DNA from: Sulfurimonas autotrophica
GTDB taxonomy: Bacteria; Campylobacterota; Campylobacteria; Campylobacterales; Sulfurimonadaceae
DNA length: 8,508 nt
Assembly: GCA_015662405.1 (NCBI GenBank)
Contig: DQUE01000111.1
Location: forward strand, 1 to 8,508
Direction: 5' to 3'
Of the stretch, positions 1 through 6,139 are shown one piece after another. Under the pieces are notes generated by a model. That model searched no databases, was not told where the DNA came from, and saw only the letters and a list, made by a program, of their open reading frames with translations. The position numbers and the translations under genes are program-made. How positions within the stretch are numbered: position 1 is the stretch's first letter; each line of letters begins with the position of its first letter.

Positions 1-625
1 AAGTATAAATAACTCCTGCAAATACATTGTTACCACGAGGACCATCTATTAAAGAAACTTCATATTCTCCCACTAATGCCCAATGCTCACTAAGCCCATA
101 CTCCAAACCAACAGCATAAGTAAATCCATCACTTGTTCCACTCATTCCAAACCCAGAAATCTTTTCTTTTTCTATTTCCCAACCTATTTTTCCAAACACT
201 ACAATCGCTTCATTGAAATGGTATCCGTACAATAAATCGAATCCTGCTGTATAGTAATTAGCCTCTGCGTTTTTATCTTCTTCACCAATAACTGATTTCG
301 TAACTGTTGCATGTGCATAGGAAAAATCAAACTCAGTAGTGAATCCATACCCTAAACGATAGCCAACATCTATTCCAAATCCTTCACCTGTGCTGCCCTG
401 TAATTTTGCTTCAGGTTCTGCATCTCTTGCCTCTTCAATATATCTATCCCCTAAACTAACCAATCCTTTAACAACAACATAAAAATCACCCTCTTCATGA
501 TGTTTTGCTTCAATATGAGCACGATGTGCTGGCACATCTTTCTCACTATTACTTGTTTCAGCTGCATATAATGTAGTTGAAGCAAACAATGCGCCGCTCA
601 AACATAGAAAATTTCCGATTCTCAT
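1..625 (-). CDS. Exported beta-barrel outer-membrane protein, C-terminus beyond window
   Basis: The reading frame is open from ATG at 625 to the window edge, giving 208 N-terminal residues with no stop. Residues 1-21 form a signal peptide: Arg2, a hydrophobic stretch (NFLCLSGALFAST), then LYA before AETS, with cleavage likely after Ala21. A short His/Glu-rich segment (AHIEAKHHEEGD) follows. The rest consists of alternating, aromatic- and glycine-rich strands typical of small outer-membrane beta-barrels, such as FYVVVKGLVSLGD, GFGIDVGYRLGYG, FTTEFDFSYAHATV, YYTAGFDLLYGYHF, IVVFGKIGWEIE and FTYAVGLEYGLSEHWALVGEYEV. This pattern fits the OmpA-like/OMP_b-brl barrel class, but no specific family is recognised and the substrate or role is unknown. 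The start is supported by a strong ribosome site (AAGGGGAG, 4-6 nt before ATG). It has its own promoter and appears separate from the dedA-uvrB unit upstream. Confidence 0.75.
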   Translation of the reverse strand, partial: MRIGNFLCLSGALFASTTLYAAETSNSEKDVPAHRAHIEAKHHEEGDFYVVVKGLVSLGDRYIEEARDAEPEAKLQGSTGEGFGIDVGYRLGYGFTTEFDFSYAHATVTKSVIGEEDKNAEANYYTAGFDLLYGYHFNEAIVVFGKIGWEIEKEKISGFGMSGTSDGFTYAVGLEYGLSEHWALVGEYEVSLIDGPRGNNVFAGVIYT

Positions 626-688
626 CACTCTCCCCTTTCATATAATCGAACCCTCTCAACAAACCAACTAATTCTGATTTACCTTGAT

Positions 689-694
689 ATTATA
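689..694 (-). promoter_or_regulatory. -10 box for the outer-membrane protein gene
   Basis: Reading leftward, TATAAT matches the sigma-70 -10 consensus exactly. It predicts a start near 682 and a 5' leader of about 57 nt ending in a good Shine-Dalgarno sequence (GGGGAG at 635-630). No convincing -35 box is visible, only T-rich sequence, as is usual in Campylobacterota. The box lies inside a 13-bp inverted repeat (TGATAT-T-ATATCA, 685-697). The rest of the gap to the dedA stop at 744 shows no terminator hairpin. Confidence 0.6.
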
Positions 695-743
695 TCATTT
701 AATCTTATAAATAAAAAGTCTACAATGGCACGTTATCCCTACC

Positions 744-1304
744 CTACTTCTTTTTTGTTGCCTTTTCTAAATACAACCAAACTAACCCACCAATTGTAAA
801 AAGAATAACAGGTGCTATCCATTTATTTTGGCTTATATAGACTGCAAGCTTACTCAAAACAGCTCCGAAATAGTAACTACTCAAACCAAACGCCAAAGCC
901 CAAACGCCAGCTGCAAAAAAGTTAAGTATTACAAACTTTTTAAAATCATATTTAGTCAGTGCTATTGCAATAGGTACAATAGTCTTTAGCCCATAGATAA
1001 ACTTTTGAATGAAAATAACCCAGTCTCCATGCTTTTTGATAAGTATATGGGCAAGTGCCAACTTTCTTCTGTGTTTTCGTAAGCTATCAACCATCATAGT
1101 TTTTTGGTATCTTGTCAGCCAAAAAAGTAAAATATCTCCAAGTGCATTCCCTAAAAAAGCTATTGTAATAGAGATCGTTAAATCCATCTTTCCCATAAAA
1201 CTCAATACACTTGCCGCAACAATCCCTATAAAACCACCACCCAAAGAGTAGATAAAAAGCCCTATATATCCATATGTAGCCAAATTACTAAACGTATCTT
1301 CCAT
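744..1304 (-). CDS. DedA-family (VTT domain) inner-membrane protein
   Basis: This is a 186-residue protein, the usual size for the DedA/SNARE-associated (VTT) family. These polytopic inner-membrane proteins are linked to lipid-carrier flipping, proton-motive-force homeostasis and cell division. Hydrophobic segments lie at about 13-35, 44-64, 96-116, 126-150 and 163-180. The family signature is recognisable at residues 98-137 (FIQKFIYGLKTIVPIAIALT, then an FKKF..LN.F...VWA pattern). In typical members the first part reads F-x-G-R-F-x-P-G-x-R; here the two arginines are Lys101 and Lys107 and the proline is Tyr104. The N-terminal glycine/proline loop is a glycine run (SLGGGFIG, 20-27). The basic tail is KKK. 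The gene starts 12 nt after the uvrB stop, with AGGA upstream of its ATG, so it is probably co-transcribed with uvrB. The exact substrate cannot be inferred. Confidence 0.85.
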   Translation of the reverse strand: MEDTFSNLATYGYIGLFIYSLGGGFIGIVAASVLSFMGKMDLTISITIAFLGNALGDILLFWLTRYQKTMMVDSLRKHRRKLALAHILIKKHGDWVIFIQKFIYGLKTIVPIAIALTKYDFKKFVILNFFAAGVWALAFGLSSYYFGAVLSKLAVYISQNKWIAPVILFTIGGLVWLYLEKATKKK

Positions 1305-1316
1305 CTATTTGTAATC

Positions 1317-3299
1317 CTATAATTTTTTTATTTTTGCTATCTCATCACGAAGTCTTGCGGCCTCTTCAAAATTGAGTTCGCGTGCCGCTTCTTTCATTTT
1401 TAACGAAAGCTCTTTTATCATCGCTTTTCTCTCGCTAGGCGGTATTTTATCCTGTTTTTTATATTTTTGATACAGACCATCATGCTCTTCTACCTTAAGA
1501 TTTTCATCTAAAGCTCTTTTTGTCGTCTTTGGAGTAATCCCATGTTTTTTATTATAAGCCTCTTGAATTTCCCTTCTAGCAGTTGTTTTTTCTATGGCTC
1601 TTTGCATAGAACCTGTCATCTTATTTGCATATAAAATGACACGACCATTCTCATTTCTCGCACCCCGTCCAATAGTTTGCACAAGTGCAGTCTCACTTCG
1701 TAAAAACCCCTCTTTGTCAGCATCTAAGATTGCAACCAAAGAGACCTCCGGTAGATCAAGCCCCTCACGAAGGAGATTGATTCCTATAAGCACATCAAAC
1801 TCGCCCAAACGCAAAGACCGAATAATTTGATTGCGCTCTATTGTATCGATATCTGAGTGCATATATTGTACTTTTATGCCCAAATCTGCCAGGTACTTTG
1901 TTAAAGCTTCTGCCATTTTTTTCGTAAGTACAGTAATGAGCACCCTTTCATCTTTTTCTATCGTCTTTTTGATTTCATCATGAATATCTTCTACTTGATT
2001 ATCAGAGGGCTTTACTTCTATGATGGGATCAAGGAGTCCAGTTGGGCGTATAATCTGTTCAGCTTTTAGTGCTGACATTTTTAGCTCATACTCTGAAGGT
2101 GTCGCTGATACAAAAAGATAATGCGGTGCTTTGTTGATATACTCTTCTAACTTTAAAGGACGATTATCAAGTGCTGATGGCAGACGAAAACCATACTCCA
2201 CAAGTACCTCTTTTCTCGCTCTGTCCCCTGCATACATTCCACGGTACTGTGGCAGTGAAACATGAGACTCATCAACAATGACAAGATACTCTTTGTGATT
2301 TTGCTCAAAATAATCAAGCAGTGTAAAAGGAGCTTCACCAGGTTTTTTATTTGTCAAAAGTCTTGAGTAGTTCTCAATACCTTTACACATTCCTGTTGTC
2401 TGTAGCATCTCCAAATCAAACTCAACACGCTGTTTTAGTCTTTGATACTCAACCAATTTTCCCTCTTTTTCAAAATAGGCAAGTCGCTCATCAAGCTCTT
2501 CTTCTATACGTTTAATGGCCACAGACATCTTTTCCTGACTCACACTAAATTGTGAAGTGGCATAGATAGTCACACTTTTATGCTCTTGGAGTTTTTTATT
2601 ATCAACCACATCGAAGGTATAAATTGCCTCTATCTCATCACCAAAAAATTCAACACGGATTGCTTCTTGTTCAAAATATGGTGGATAGATATCTATACTC
2701 TCTCCATTTACACGGATATGCCCACTATCAAAATAGGTGTCATTTCTTGAGTAGCCCATCTCAACCAAACGAAGTAGCAGTTTCTTTTGTGCTACCTCAT
2801 CGCCAATAGCCAAAGCCTGCACCATATTTTGGTACTCCTCAGGGTCACCCAAACCATAGTTAGCTGATACAGAAGCAATAACAATAACATCATCATAAGA
2901 GAGTAGATTTGCAGTAGCAGAGAGGCGAAGACGCTCAAGTTCATCATTGATAGCAGAATCCTTCTCTATAAAAAGGTCTTGACGAGGAATATATGCTTCA
3001 GGCTGATAATAATCATAATATGAGACAAAATACTCAACATGGTTATGAGGAAAGAATTGACGAAACTCACTGTAGAGCTGAGCAGCAAGTGTTTTGTTAT
3101 GCGTCATGATAATTGTTGGCATCTTAACACTCTCAATAACACGTGCCATCGTGTGTGTTTTACCACTTCCGGTTACACCTTCTAGTGTCTGGTAGCGATT
3201 CCCACTGCGTATCGAGTCTGAGAGTTTTTTTATGGCATTAGGTTGATCACCCGCTGGTTCATACGGCGATACTACTTTAAATTCTGGTTTCTTTTTCAT
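1317..3299 (-). CDS. uvrB: UvrABC excinuclease subunit B
   Basis: UvrB is the damage-verification helicase of nucleotide excision repair. It is loaded by UvrA and recruits UvrC for incision in the cytoplasm. The 660 residues match the full family length. Visible features in order are the N-terminal signature VSPYEPAGDQ (10-19), Walker A GVTGSGKT (41-48), the beta-hairpin that clamps the DNA strand (YYDYYQPEAYIP, 94-105), the DESH Walker B box (343-346), helicase motif VI QTIGRGARN (about 538-546), and a C-terminal UVR motif (about 624-659; AARELNFEEAARLRDEIAKI) that contacts UvrC. All catalytic motifs look intact. The ATG is fixed by the N-terminal signature and no alternative start exists nearby. 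No Shine-Dalgarno sequence precedes it; instead a perfect -10 box lies 7 nt upstream, predicting a leaderless transcript. The gene sits between a 61-residue ORF (upstream) and dedA (downstream). Confidence 0.98.
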   Translation of the reverse strand: MKKKPEFKVVSPYEPAGDQPNAIKKLSDSIRSGNRYQTLEGVTGSGKTHTMARVIESVKMPTIIMTHNKTLAAQLYSEFRQFFPHNHVEYFVSYYDYYQPEAYIPRQDLFIEKDSAINDELERLRLSATANLLSYDDVIVIASVSANYGLGDPEEYQNMVQALAIGDEVAQKKLLLRLVEMGYSRNDTYFDSGHIRVNGESIDIYPPYFEQEAIRVEFFGDEIEAIYTFDVVDNKKLQEHKSVTIYATSQFSVSQEKMSVAIKRIEEELDERLAYFEKEGKLVEYQRLKQRVEFDLEMLQTTGMCKGIENYSRLLTNKKPGEAPFTLLDYFEQNHKEYLVIVDESHVSLPQYRGMYAGDRARKEVLVEYGFRLPSALDNRPLKLEEYINKAPHYLFVSATPSEYELKMSALKAEQIIRPTGLLDPIIEVKPSDNQVEDIHDEIKKTIEKDERVLITVLTKKMAEALTKYLADLGIKVQYMHSDIDTIERNQIIRSLRLGEFDVLIGINLLREGLDLPEVSLVAILDADKEGFLRSETALVQTIGRGARNENGRVILYANKMTGSMQRAIEKTTARREIQEAYNKKHGITPKTTKRALDENLKVEEHDGLYQKYKKQDKIPPSERKAMIKELSLKMKEAARELNFEEAARLRDEIAKIKKL

Positions 3300-3306
3300 T
3301 AACGCA

Positions 3307-3312
3307 ATTATA
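3307..3312 (-). promoter_or_regulatory. -10 box of a probable leaderless uvrB promoter
   Basis: Reading leftward, GCTATAATTGCGTTA is followed directly by the uvrB ATG (3299-3297). TATAAT is a perfect -10 hexamer and ends 7 nt before the start codon, so the expected transcription start falls on or one base before the ATG. There is no AGGA-like sequence in the preceding 20 nt. Both facts point to a leaderless mRNA. The upstream 61-residue ORF ends 39 nt before uvrB, so read-through transcription from its promoter could supply a second, leadered transcript. Confidence 0.6.
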
Positions 3313-3338
3313 GCTAAATGAAAGAAACAGCAGTTATG

Positions 3339-3524
3339 CTACCTTTTCACAGTAGCCTGATTACATGTATCCATCCTAATGCGATCACTGTAAAAGACTT
3401 CAAGCCACTCTAAGATATCTTCTTGCGTTAATTCAACAGCACCTTTTTTCTCTTTTACATTTTTAAAATAGCTTTTCGCTTCTTTTAAAAGGCTAATCTG
3501 TACTTTTATATCTAATCTACTCAT
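3339..3524 (-). CDS. Small unknown protein upstream of uvrB
   Basis: This 61-residue ORF (begins MSRLDIKVQISLLKEAKSYF, ends TCNQATVKR) is not recognised as a member of a named family. It is probably a real gene, for three reasons. A strong Shine-Dalgarno sequence (AAAGGA, 3536-3531) lies 6 nt before the ATG. A perfect TATAAT -10 box lies about 20 nt upstream of the start. It also fills what would otherwise be a long gap, on the same strand as uvrB. It has no signal peptide or membrane segment and is rich in charged residues. Two helical stretches are likely: residues about 8-25 (ISLLKEAKSYFKNVKEKK), and about 32-47 (LTQEDILEWLEVFYSD), which looks amphipathic. It has one cysteine and no metal-binding motif. 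Co-transcription with uvrB is likely but a functional link is unproven. Confidence 0.6.
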   Translation of the reverse strand: MSRLDIKVQISLLKEAKSYFKNVKEKKGAVELTQEDILEWLEVFYSDRIRMDTCNQATVKR

Positions 3525-3530
3525 CTGTAA

Positions 3531-3550
3531 TCCTTTAGATTTTCATTATA
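3531..3550 (-). promoter_or_regulatory. Promoter -10 box and ribosome site of the small ORF
   Basis: TATAAT (3550-3545, leftward) predicts a start near 3538. The AAAGGA ribosome site (3536-3531) then sits 6 nt before the ATG at 3524. The leader would be only about 14 nt. Upstream, T-rich blocks but no good -35 hexamer are seen. The rest of the 94-nt gap back to the flavoprotein stop (3619) is AT-rich and holds no convincing terminator. Confidence 0.55.
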
Positions 3551-3618
3551 GTTTTAGAGTTTAACTAATTACACCCTTGCAAAACTTTAAAAATTCAATA
3601 TAACAATAATTCAAGTTT

Positions 3619-4764
3619 TTAAGCTTTTATAGCTTTGGCACAAACATATGCACTTGAAAATGCCCACTGAAAATTATATCCACCAAGTTCACCTGTAACA
3701 TCCACCACTTCACCTATAAAATAGAGACCCGAAACTTTTTGAGACTCTAAGCTATTTTCATCAAGCTCGTTTGCTAAGACACCACCTCTGCTGACCTCTG
3801 CTTTAGTAAAACCAAAATTTCCAGCAGGAGAAAAGGTATAGTTATGTAGCGTTTGCAACAGCTCTTTTTCACTATTTGTTACTTTAAAGCACTCTTTATC
3901 TTCTAAACCTATAGCCTTTAAAAGTGCTTTTGCAAGTCGTTTTGGCAAAGGCATAACAGAGCTAATTAACTTTTTGCTCCTTTGTATTAAATCCAAAATA
4001 TTATGATTTGGCAAAAAGTCTATACTTATTGCACCTTTTTTCCAATAAAGCGAGGCAGAGAGAATTGCCGGACCACTTATCCCCTTGTGTGCAAAAAGCA
4101 TCTCCTCTTTGAGCGTTTTATTTGCCACCTTTACATGGACATAACAGCTCAATCCACTAAGCTCTTTCATCCAAAACTGCTCTTTTTGTAGAGTCAATCC
4201 AACAAGTGCCGGTGTAAACTCTTTCACACCAATACCAAAACTTTTTGCAATCTTGAGACCGATGTCACTTGCACCAAGCGCTTGAAAACTTTTTCCACCT
4301 GTTGCTACAACCACTTTTTTTGCCTCATAACTATTTTTGTCTGTCTCAATCACAAAGGACTCACCGGATCTTTTTACATGCAAAATAGTATTATTTAAAA
4401 TAATTTCGCAATGTTTGACACTCTTTTTCAAAACATTAACAATATCATTAGCACTCTTTTTACAAAAATAGTACCGCCCTTTTCTCAACTCAAGCTCAAC
4501 TCTATTTCTTTCTAAAAAATCAAGCAGATGCTCTTTTGAAAACTTTTTAAAAACAGAGGCTATAAGCCCTCCTTCACCATCAAAATTATCTATTTTTACA
4601 CTGATATTTGTTATGTTGCATTTACCACCACCAGATATTTTCAGCTTTTTAGCAACATCGGCATTTGTATCAATAAGAACAACGCGCATTTTTTTTGATA
4701 CATTAGCTGCACACATCAACCCACTTGCACCAGCTCCAAGAATAATGACATCTATTTTTTGCAT
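3619..4764 (-). CDS. BaiN/HI0933-type FAD-dependent oxidoreductase
   Basis: This 381-residue flavoprotein belongs to the HI0933/YhiN (BaiN/RdsA) family, whose physiological substrate is generally unknown. The N-terminus is a Rossmann FAD-binding motif, VIILGAGASGLMCA (about 6-19), followed by the family signature KISGGGKCNITN. The middle has the second nucleotide motif KVVVATGGKSFQALGASDIG. The C-terminus has the diagnostic AEVSRGGV, and then GLYFIGEVVDVTGELGGYNF continuing into QWAFSS, which closes the FAD site. Length and motifs look complete. I place the start at ATG 4764 because it precedes the first Rossmann strand by the normal few residues. A longer open frame to 5106 merely reads antisense through rimO and has no family similarity. 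No Shine-Dalgarno sequence precedes the ATG, and a TATAAT box ends 6 nt before it. It is divergent from rimO. Confidence 0.93.
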   Translation of the reverse strand: MQKIDVIILGAGASGLMCAANVSKKMRVVLIDTNADVAKKLKISGGGKCNITNISVKIDNFDGEGGLIASVFKKFSKEHLLDFLERNRVELELRKGRYYFCKKSANDIVNVLKKSVKHCEIILNNTILHVKRSGESFVIETDKNSYEAKKVVVATGGKSFQALGASDIGLKIAKSFGIGVKEFTPALVGLTLQKEQFWMKELSGLSCYVHVKVANKTLKEEMLFAHKGISGPAILSASLYWKKGAISIDFLPNHNILDLIQRSKKLISSVMPLPKRLAKALLKAIGLEDKECFKVTNSEKELLQTLHNYTFSPAGNFGFTKAEVSRGGVLANELDENSLESQKVSGLYFIGEVVDVTGELGGYNFQWAFSSAYVCAKAIKA

Positions 4765-4767
4765 ACC

Positions 4768-4788
4768 GCAATTATACGCTATAATTGC
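4768..4788. promoter_or_regulatory. Palindromic divergent promoter: flavoprotein gene / rimO
   Basis: A perfect inverted repeat has left arm GCAATTATA (4768-4776), spacer CGC and right arm TATAATTGC (4780-4788). Each arm contains a consensus TATAAT -10 box: 4776-4771 leftward for the flavoprotein gene and 4780-4785 rightward for rimO. Only 3 bp separate the two hexamers. The leftward start is expected at about 4764, which is the flavoprotein ATG itself (leaderless). The rightward start is expected near 4792, giving rimO a leader of about 22 nt. On the rimO side TTTGCA (4758-4763) could be a weak -35 box; it lies within the flavoprotein start codons. The polymerase footprints must overlap fully. 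Confidence 0.7.
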
Positions 4789-4805
4789 ACAAATAAAAGC
4801 AAAAA

Positions 4806-4809
4806 GAGG
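4806..4809 (+). promoter_or_regulatory. Ribosome binding site of rimO
   Basis: GAGG lies 4 nt before ATG 4814, a short but workable spacing. It selects this ATG over the longer open frame that begins at 4613, which would read antisense into the flavoprotein gene and lie upstream of the promoter. Confidence 0.6.
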
Positions 4810-4813
4810 TGCC

Positions 4814-6139
4814 ATGCCTAATAAACTCCACATCGTTTCACTCGGATGTACTAAAAACTTGGTTGATACCGAAGTGATGTTAGGAAAACTACAAAATTTT
4901 GAATTAACAGAAAACAATGAAGAAGCAGATGTTATCATAGTAAATACTTGCGGTTTTATTGATGCAGCAAAAGAGGAATCTCTCAATACTGTACTTTCAC
5001 TCCATGATGCAAGAAAAGAGGACTCTCTTCTTGTGATGGCAGGATGTTTGAGCGAGCGATACCAAGAGGAACTAATGGAGCAGATTCCTGAGGTGGATAT
5101 TTTCACAGGTGTTGGTGATTATGATAAAATAGATGAACTTTTGGTTGAGAAGAAGAGCCGATTTTCTGAAGAAGTTTTTCTTATAGATGGAGCAGAGCGT
5201 GTTGTAACGGGCTCAAGCTACCATGCCTACATCAAACTCTCAGAGGGGTGTAATCAGACATGTAGTTTTTGTGCCATACCCTCTTTTAAAGGAAAACTAC
5301 GCTCACGCGATTTAGACTCCATAGCCAAAGAGGTCGAAGGACTTGTAAAGAAGGGGTATTGGGATTTCTCTTTTGTCTCGCAAGATTCAAGCTCTTATCT
5401 GCGTGATCAAAATGTAAAAGATGGACTCTCTCTTTTAATCCAAAGAATAGAGTTGATTGAGGGTGTCAAATCAGCAAGAATTCTCTATCTTTATCCATCC
5501 ACAACAACTATGAAACTCCTGCAAAATATCGCTAAAAGCAAAATTTTTCACAACTATTTTGATATGCCAATCCAACACATACATGATGATATGCTTCGCA
5601 TTATGAAGCGTGGTTTTGGCAAAGAAAAAACGATAGCGTTGTTAGAGTACATGCGAAGTCTGCCTGACTCTTTTGTTCGAACAAGCTTTATTGTTGGACA
5701 TCCTCATGAAACAGAGGAGATGTTTCAAGAGATGTGCAGCTTTGCTACAAATTTCGGTTTTGATCGCATCAATGTTTTCTCCTACTCTGATGAAGAGACA
5801 ACTTCTGCTTATGCGATGCAAGATAAAATCTCCGAAGAAGTAAAAGCGAAACGCGCACAGATTCTTGGCGATATAGCAGCACAATGCTTGCAAAAATCAC
5901 TACGCAAAGAGGTAGGAAAAACACGTCACATTGTTATAGATGGTCCGAGTGATGAGCATGAATACCTCCTAAGTGCAAGAGAGCTTCTTTGGGCACCAGA
6001 GATTGATGGTGAAATCTATGTTAATGACAGAGTGATCGATGAAGATTTGGAGTTTGGGAAAATCTATCCTGCTACAATCACCGAACTTGTTGGCAATACC
6101 CTTACAGCAACTGTAGATAATGCTCAAAAGCAAGACTAA
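4814..6139 (+). CDS. rimO: Ribosomal protein S12 methylthiotransferase RimO
   Basis: RimO is a radical-SAM enzyme with two iron-sulfur clusters. It adds a methylthio group to the conserved aspartate of ribosomal protein S12 (Asp88 in E. coli numbering). The protein has 441 residues, the normal length. The N-terminal MTTase domain shows IVSLGCTKNLVDTE, with auxiliary-cluster cysteines at 12, 46 (NTCGFID) and 78 (AGCLSER). The radical-SAM motif CxxxCxxC is at Cys146, Cys150 and Cys153 (EGCNQTCSFCAIP), followed by GKLRSRD. A later signature is YFDMPIQHIHDDMLRIMKRG, and a C-terminal TRAM domain spans about 375-435. SLGCTKNLVD and the IQH..D..L..M.RG pattern favour RimO over MiaB. It starts 26 nt after the right arm of the divergent promoter and overlaps tilS by 20 nt, so the two are probably one operon. 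Confidence 0.97.
   Translation: MPNKLHIVSLGCTKNLVDTEVMLGKLQNFELTENNEEADVIIVNTCGFIDAAKEESLNTVLSLHDARKEDSLLVMAGCLSERYQEELMEQIPEVDIFTGVGDYDKIDELLVEKKSRFSEEVFLIDGAERVVTGSSYHAYIKLSEGCNQTCSFCAIPSFKGKLRSRDLDSIAKEVEGLVKKGYWDFSFVSQDSSSYLRDQNVKDGLSLLIQRIELIEGVKSARILYLYPSTTTMKLLQNIAKSKIFHNYFDMPIQHIHDDMLRIMKRGFGKEKTIALLEYMRSLPDSFVRTSFIVGHPHETEEMFQEMCSFATNFGFDRINVFSYSDEETTSAYAMQDKISEEVKAKRAQILGDIAAQCLQKSLRKEVGKTRHIVIDGPSDEHEYLLSARELLWAPEIDGEIYVNDRVIDEDLEFGKIYPATITELVGNTLTATVDNAQKQD

Noticed and set aside
614..641. An ATG at 641 that could open a short upstream frame overlapping the outer-membrane protein start
   Set aside because: Its frame encodes a peptide with no features and stops after about 27 codons; it has no ribosome site of its own, while the ATG at 625 gives a proper signal peptide.
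1009..2809. Rightward open frames inside dedA and uvrB (1009-1251, 1594-1830, 2624-2809), plus a leftward one at 2153-2338
   Set aside because: They are shadows of strongly conserved genes, with no ribosome sites and no plausible protein character.
3590..3618. A possible terminator after the flavoprotein gene, from AAGCTT and A/T runs
   Set aside because: The stem is only a few AT pairs with no GC core or clean T-tract, so it is not distinguishable from background.
4613..4813. Upstream extension of the rimO reading frame by 67 codons
   Set aside because: It is antisense to the flavoprotein start region, precedes the rimO promoter, and family RimO proteins begin at the MPNKLHIVSLGC position.
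4765..5106. Upstream extension of the flavoprotein reading frame by 114 codons
   Set aside because: It lies antisense to rimO and upstream of the TATAAT box, has no similarity to the family N-terminus, and the Rossmann motif fits ATG 4764.
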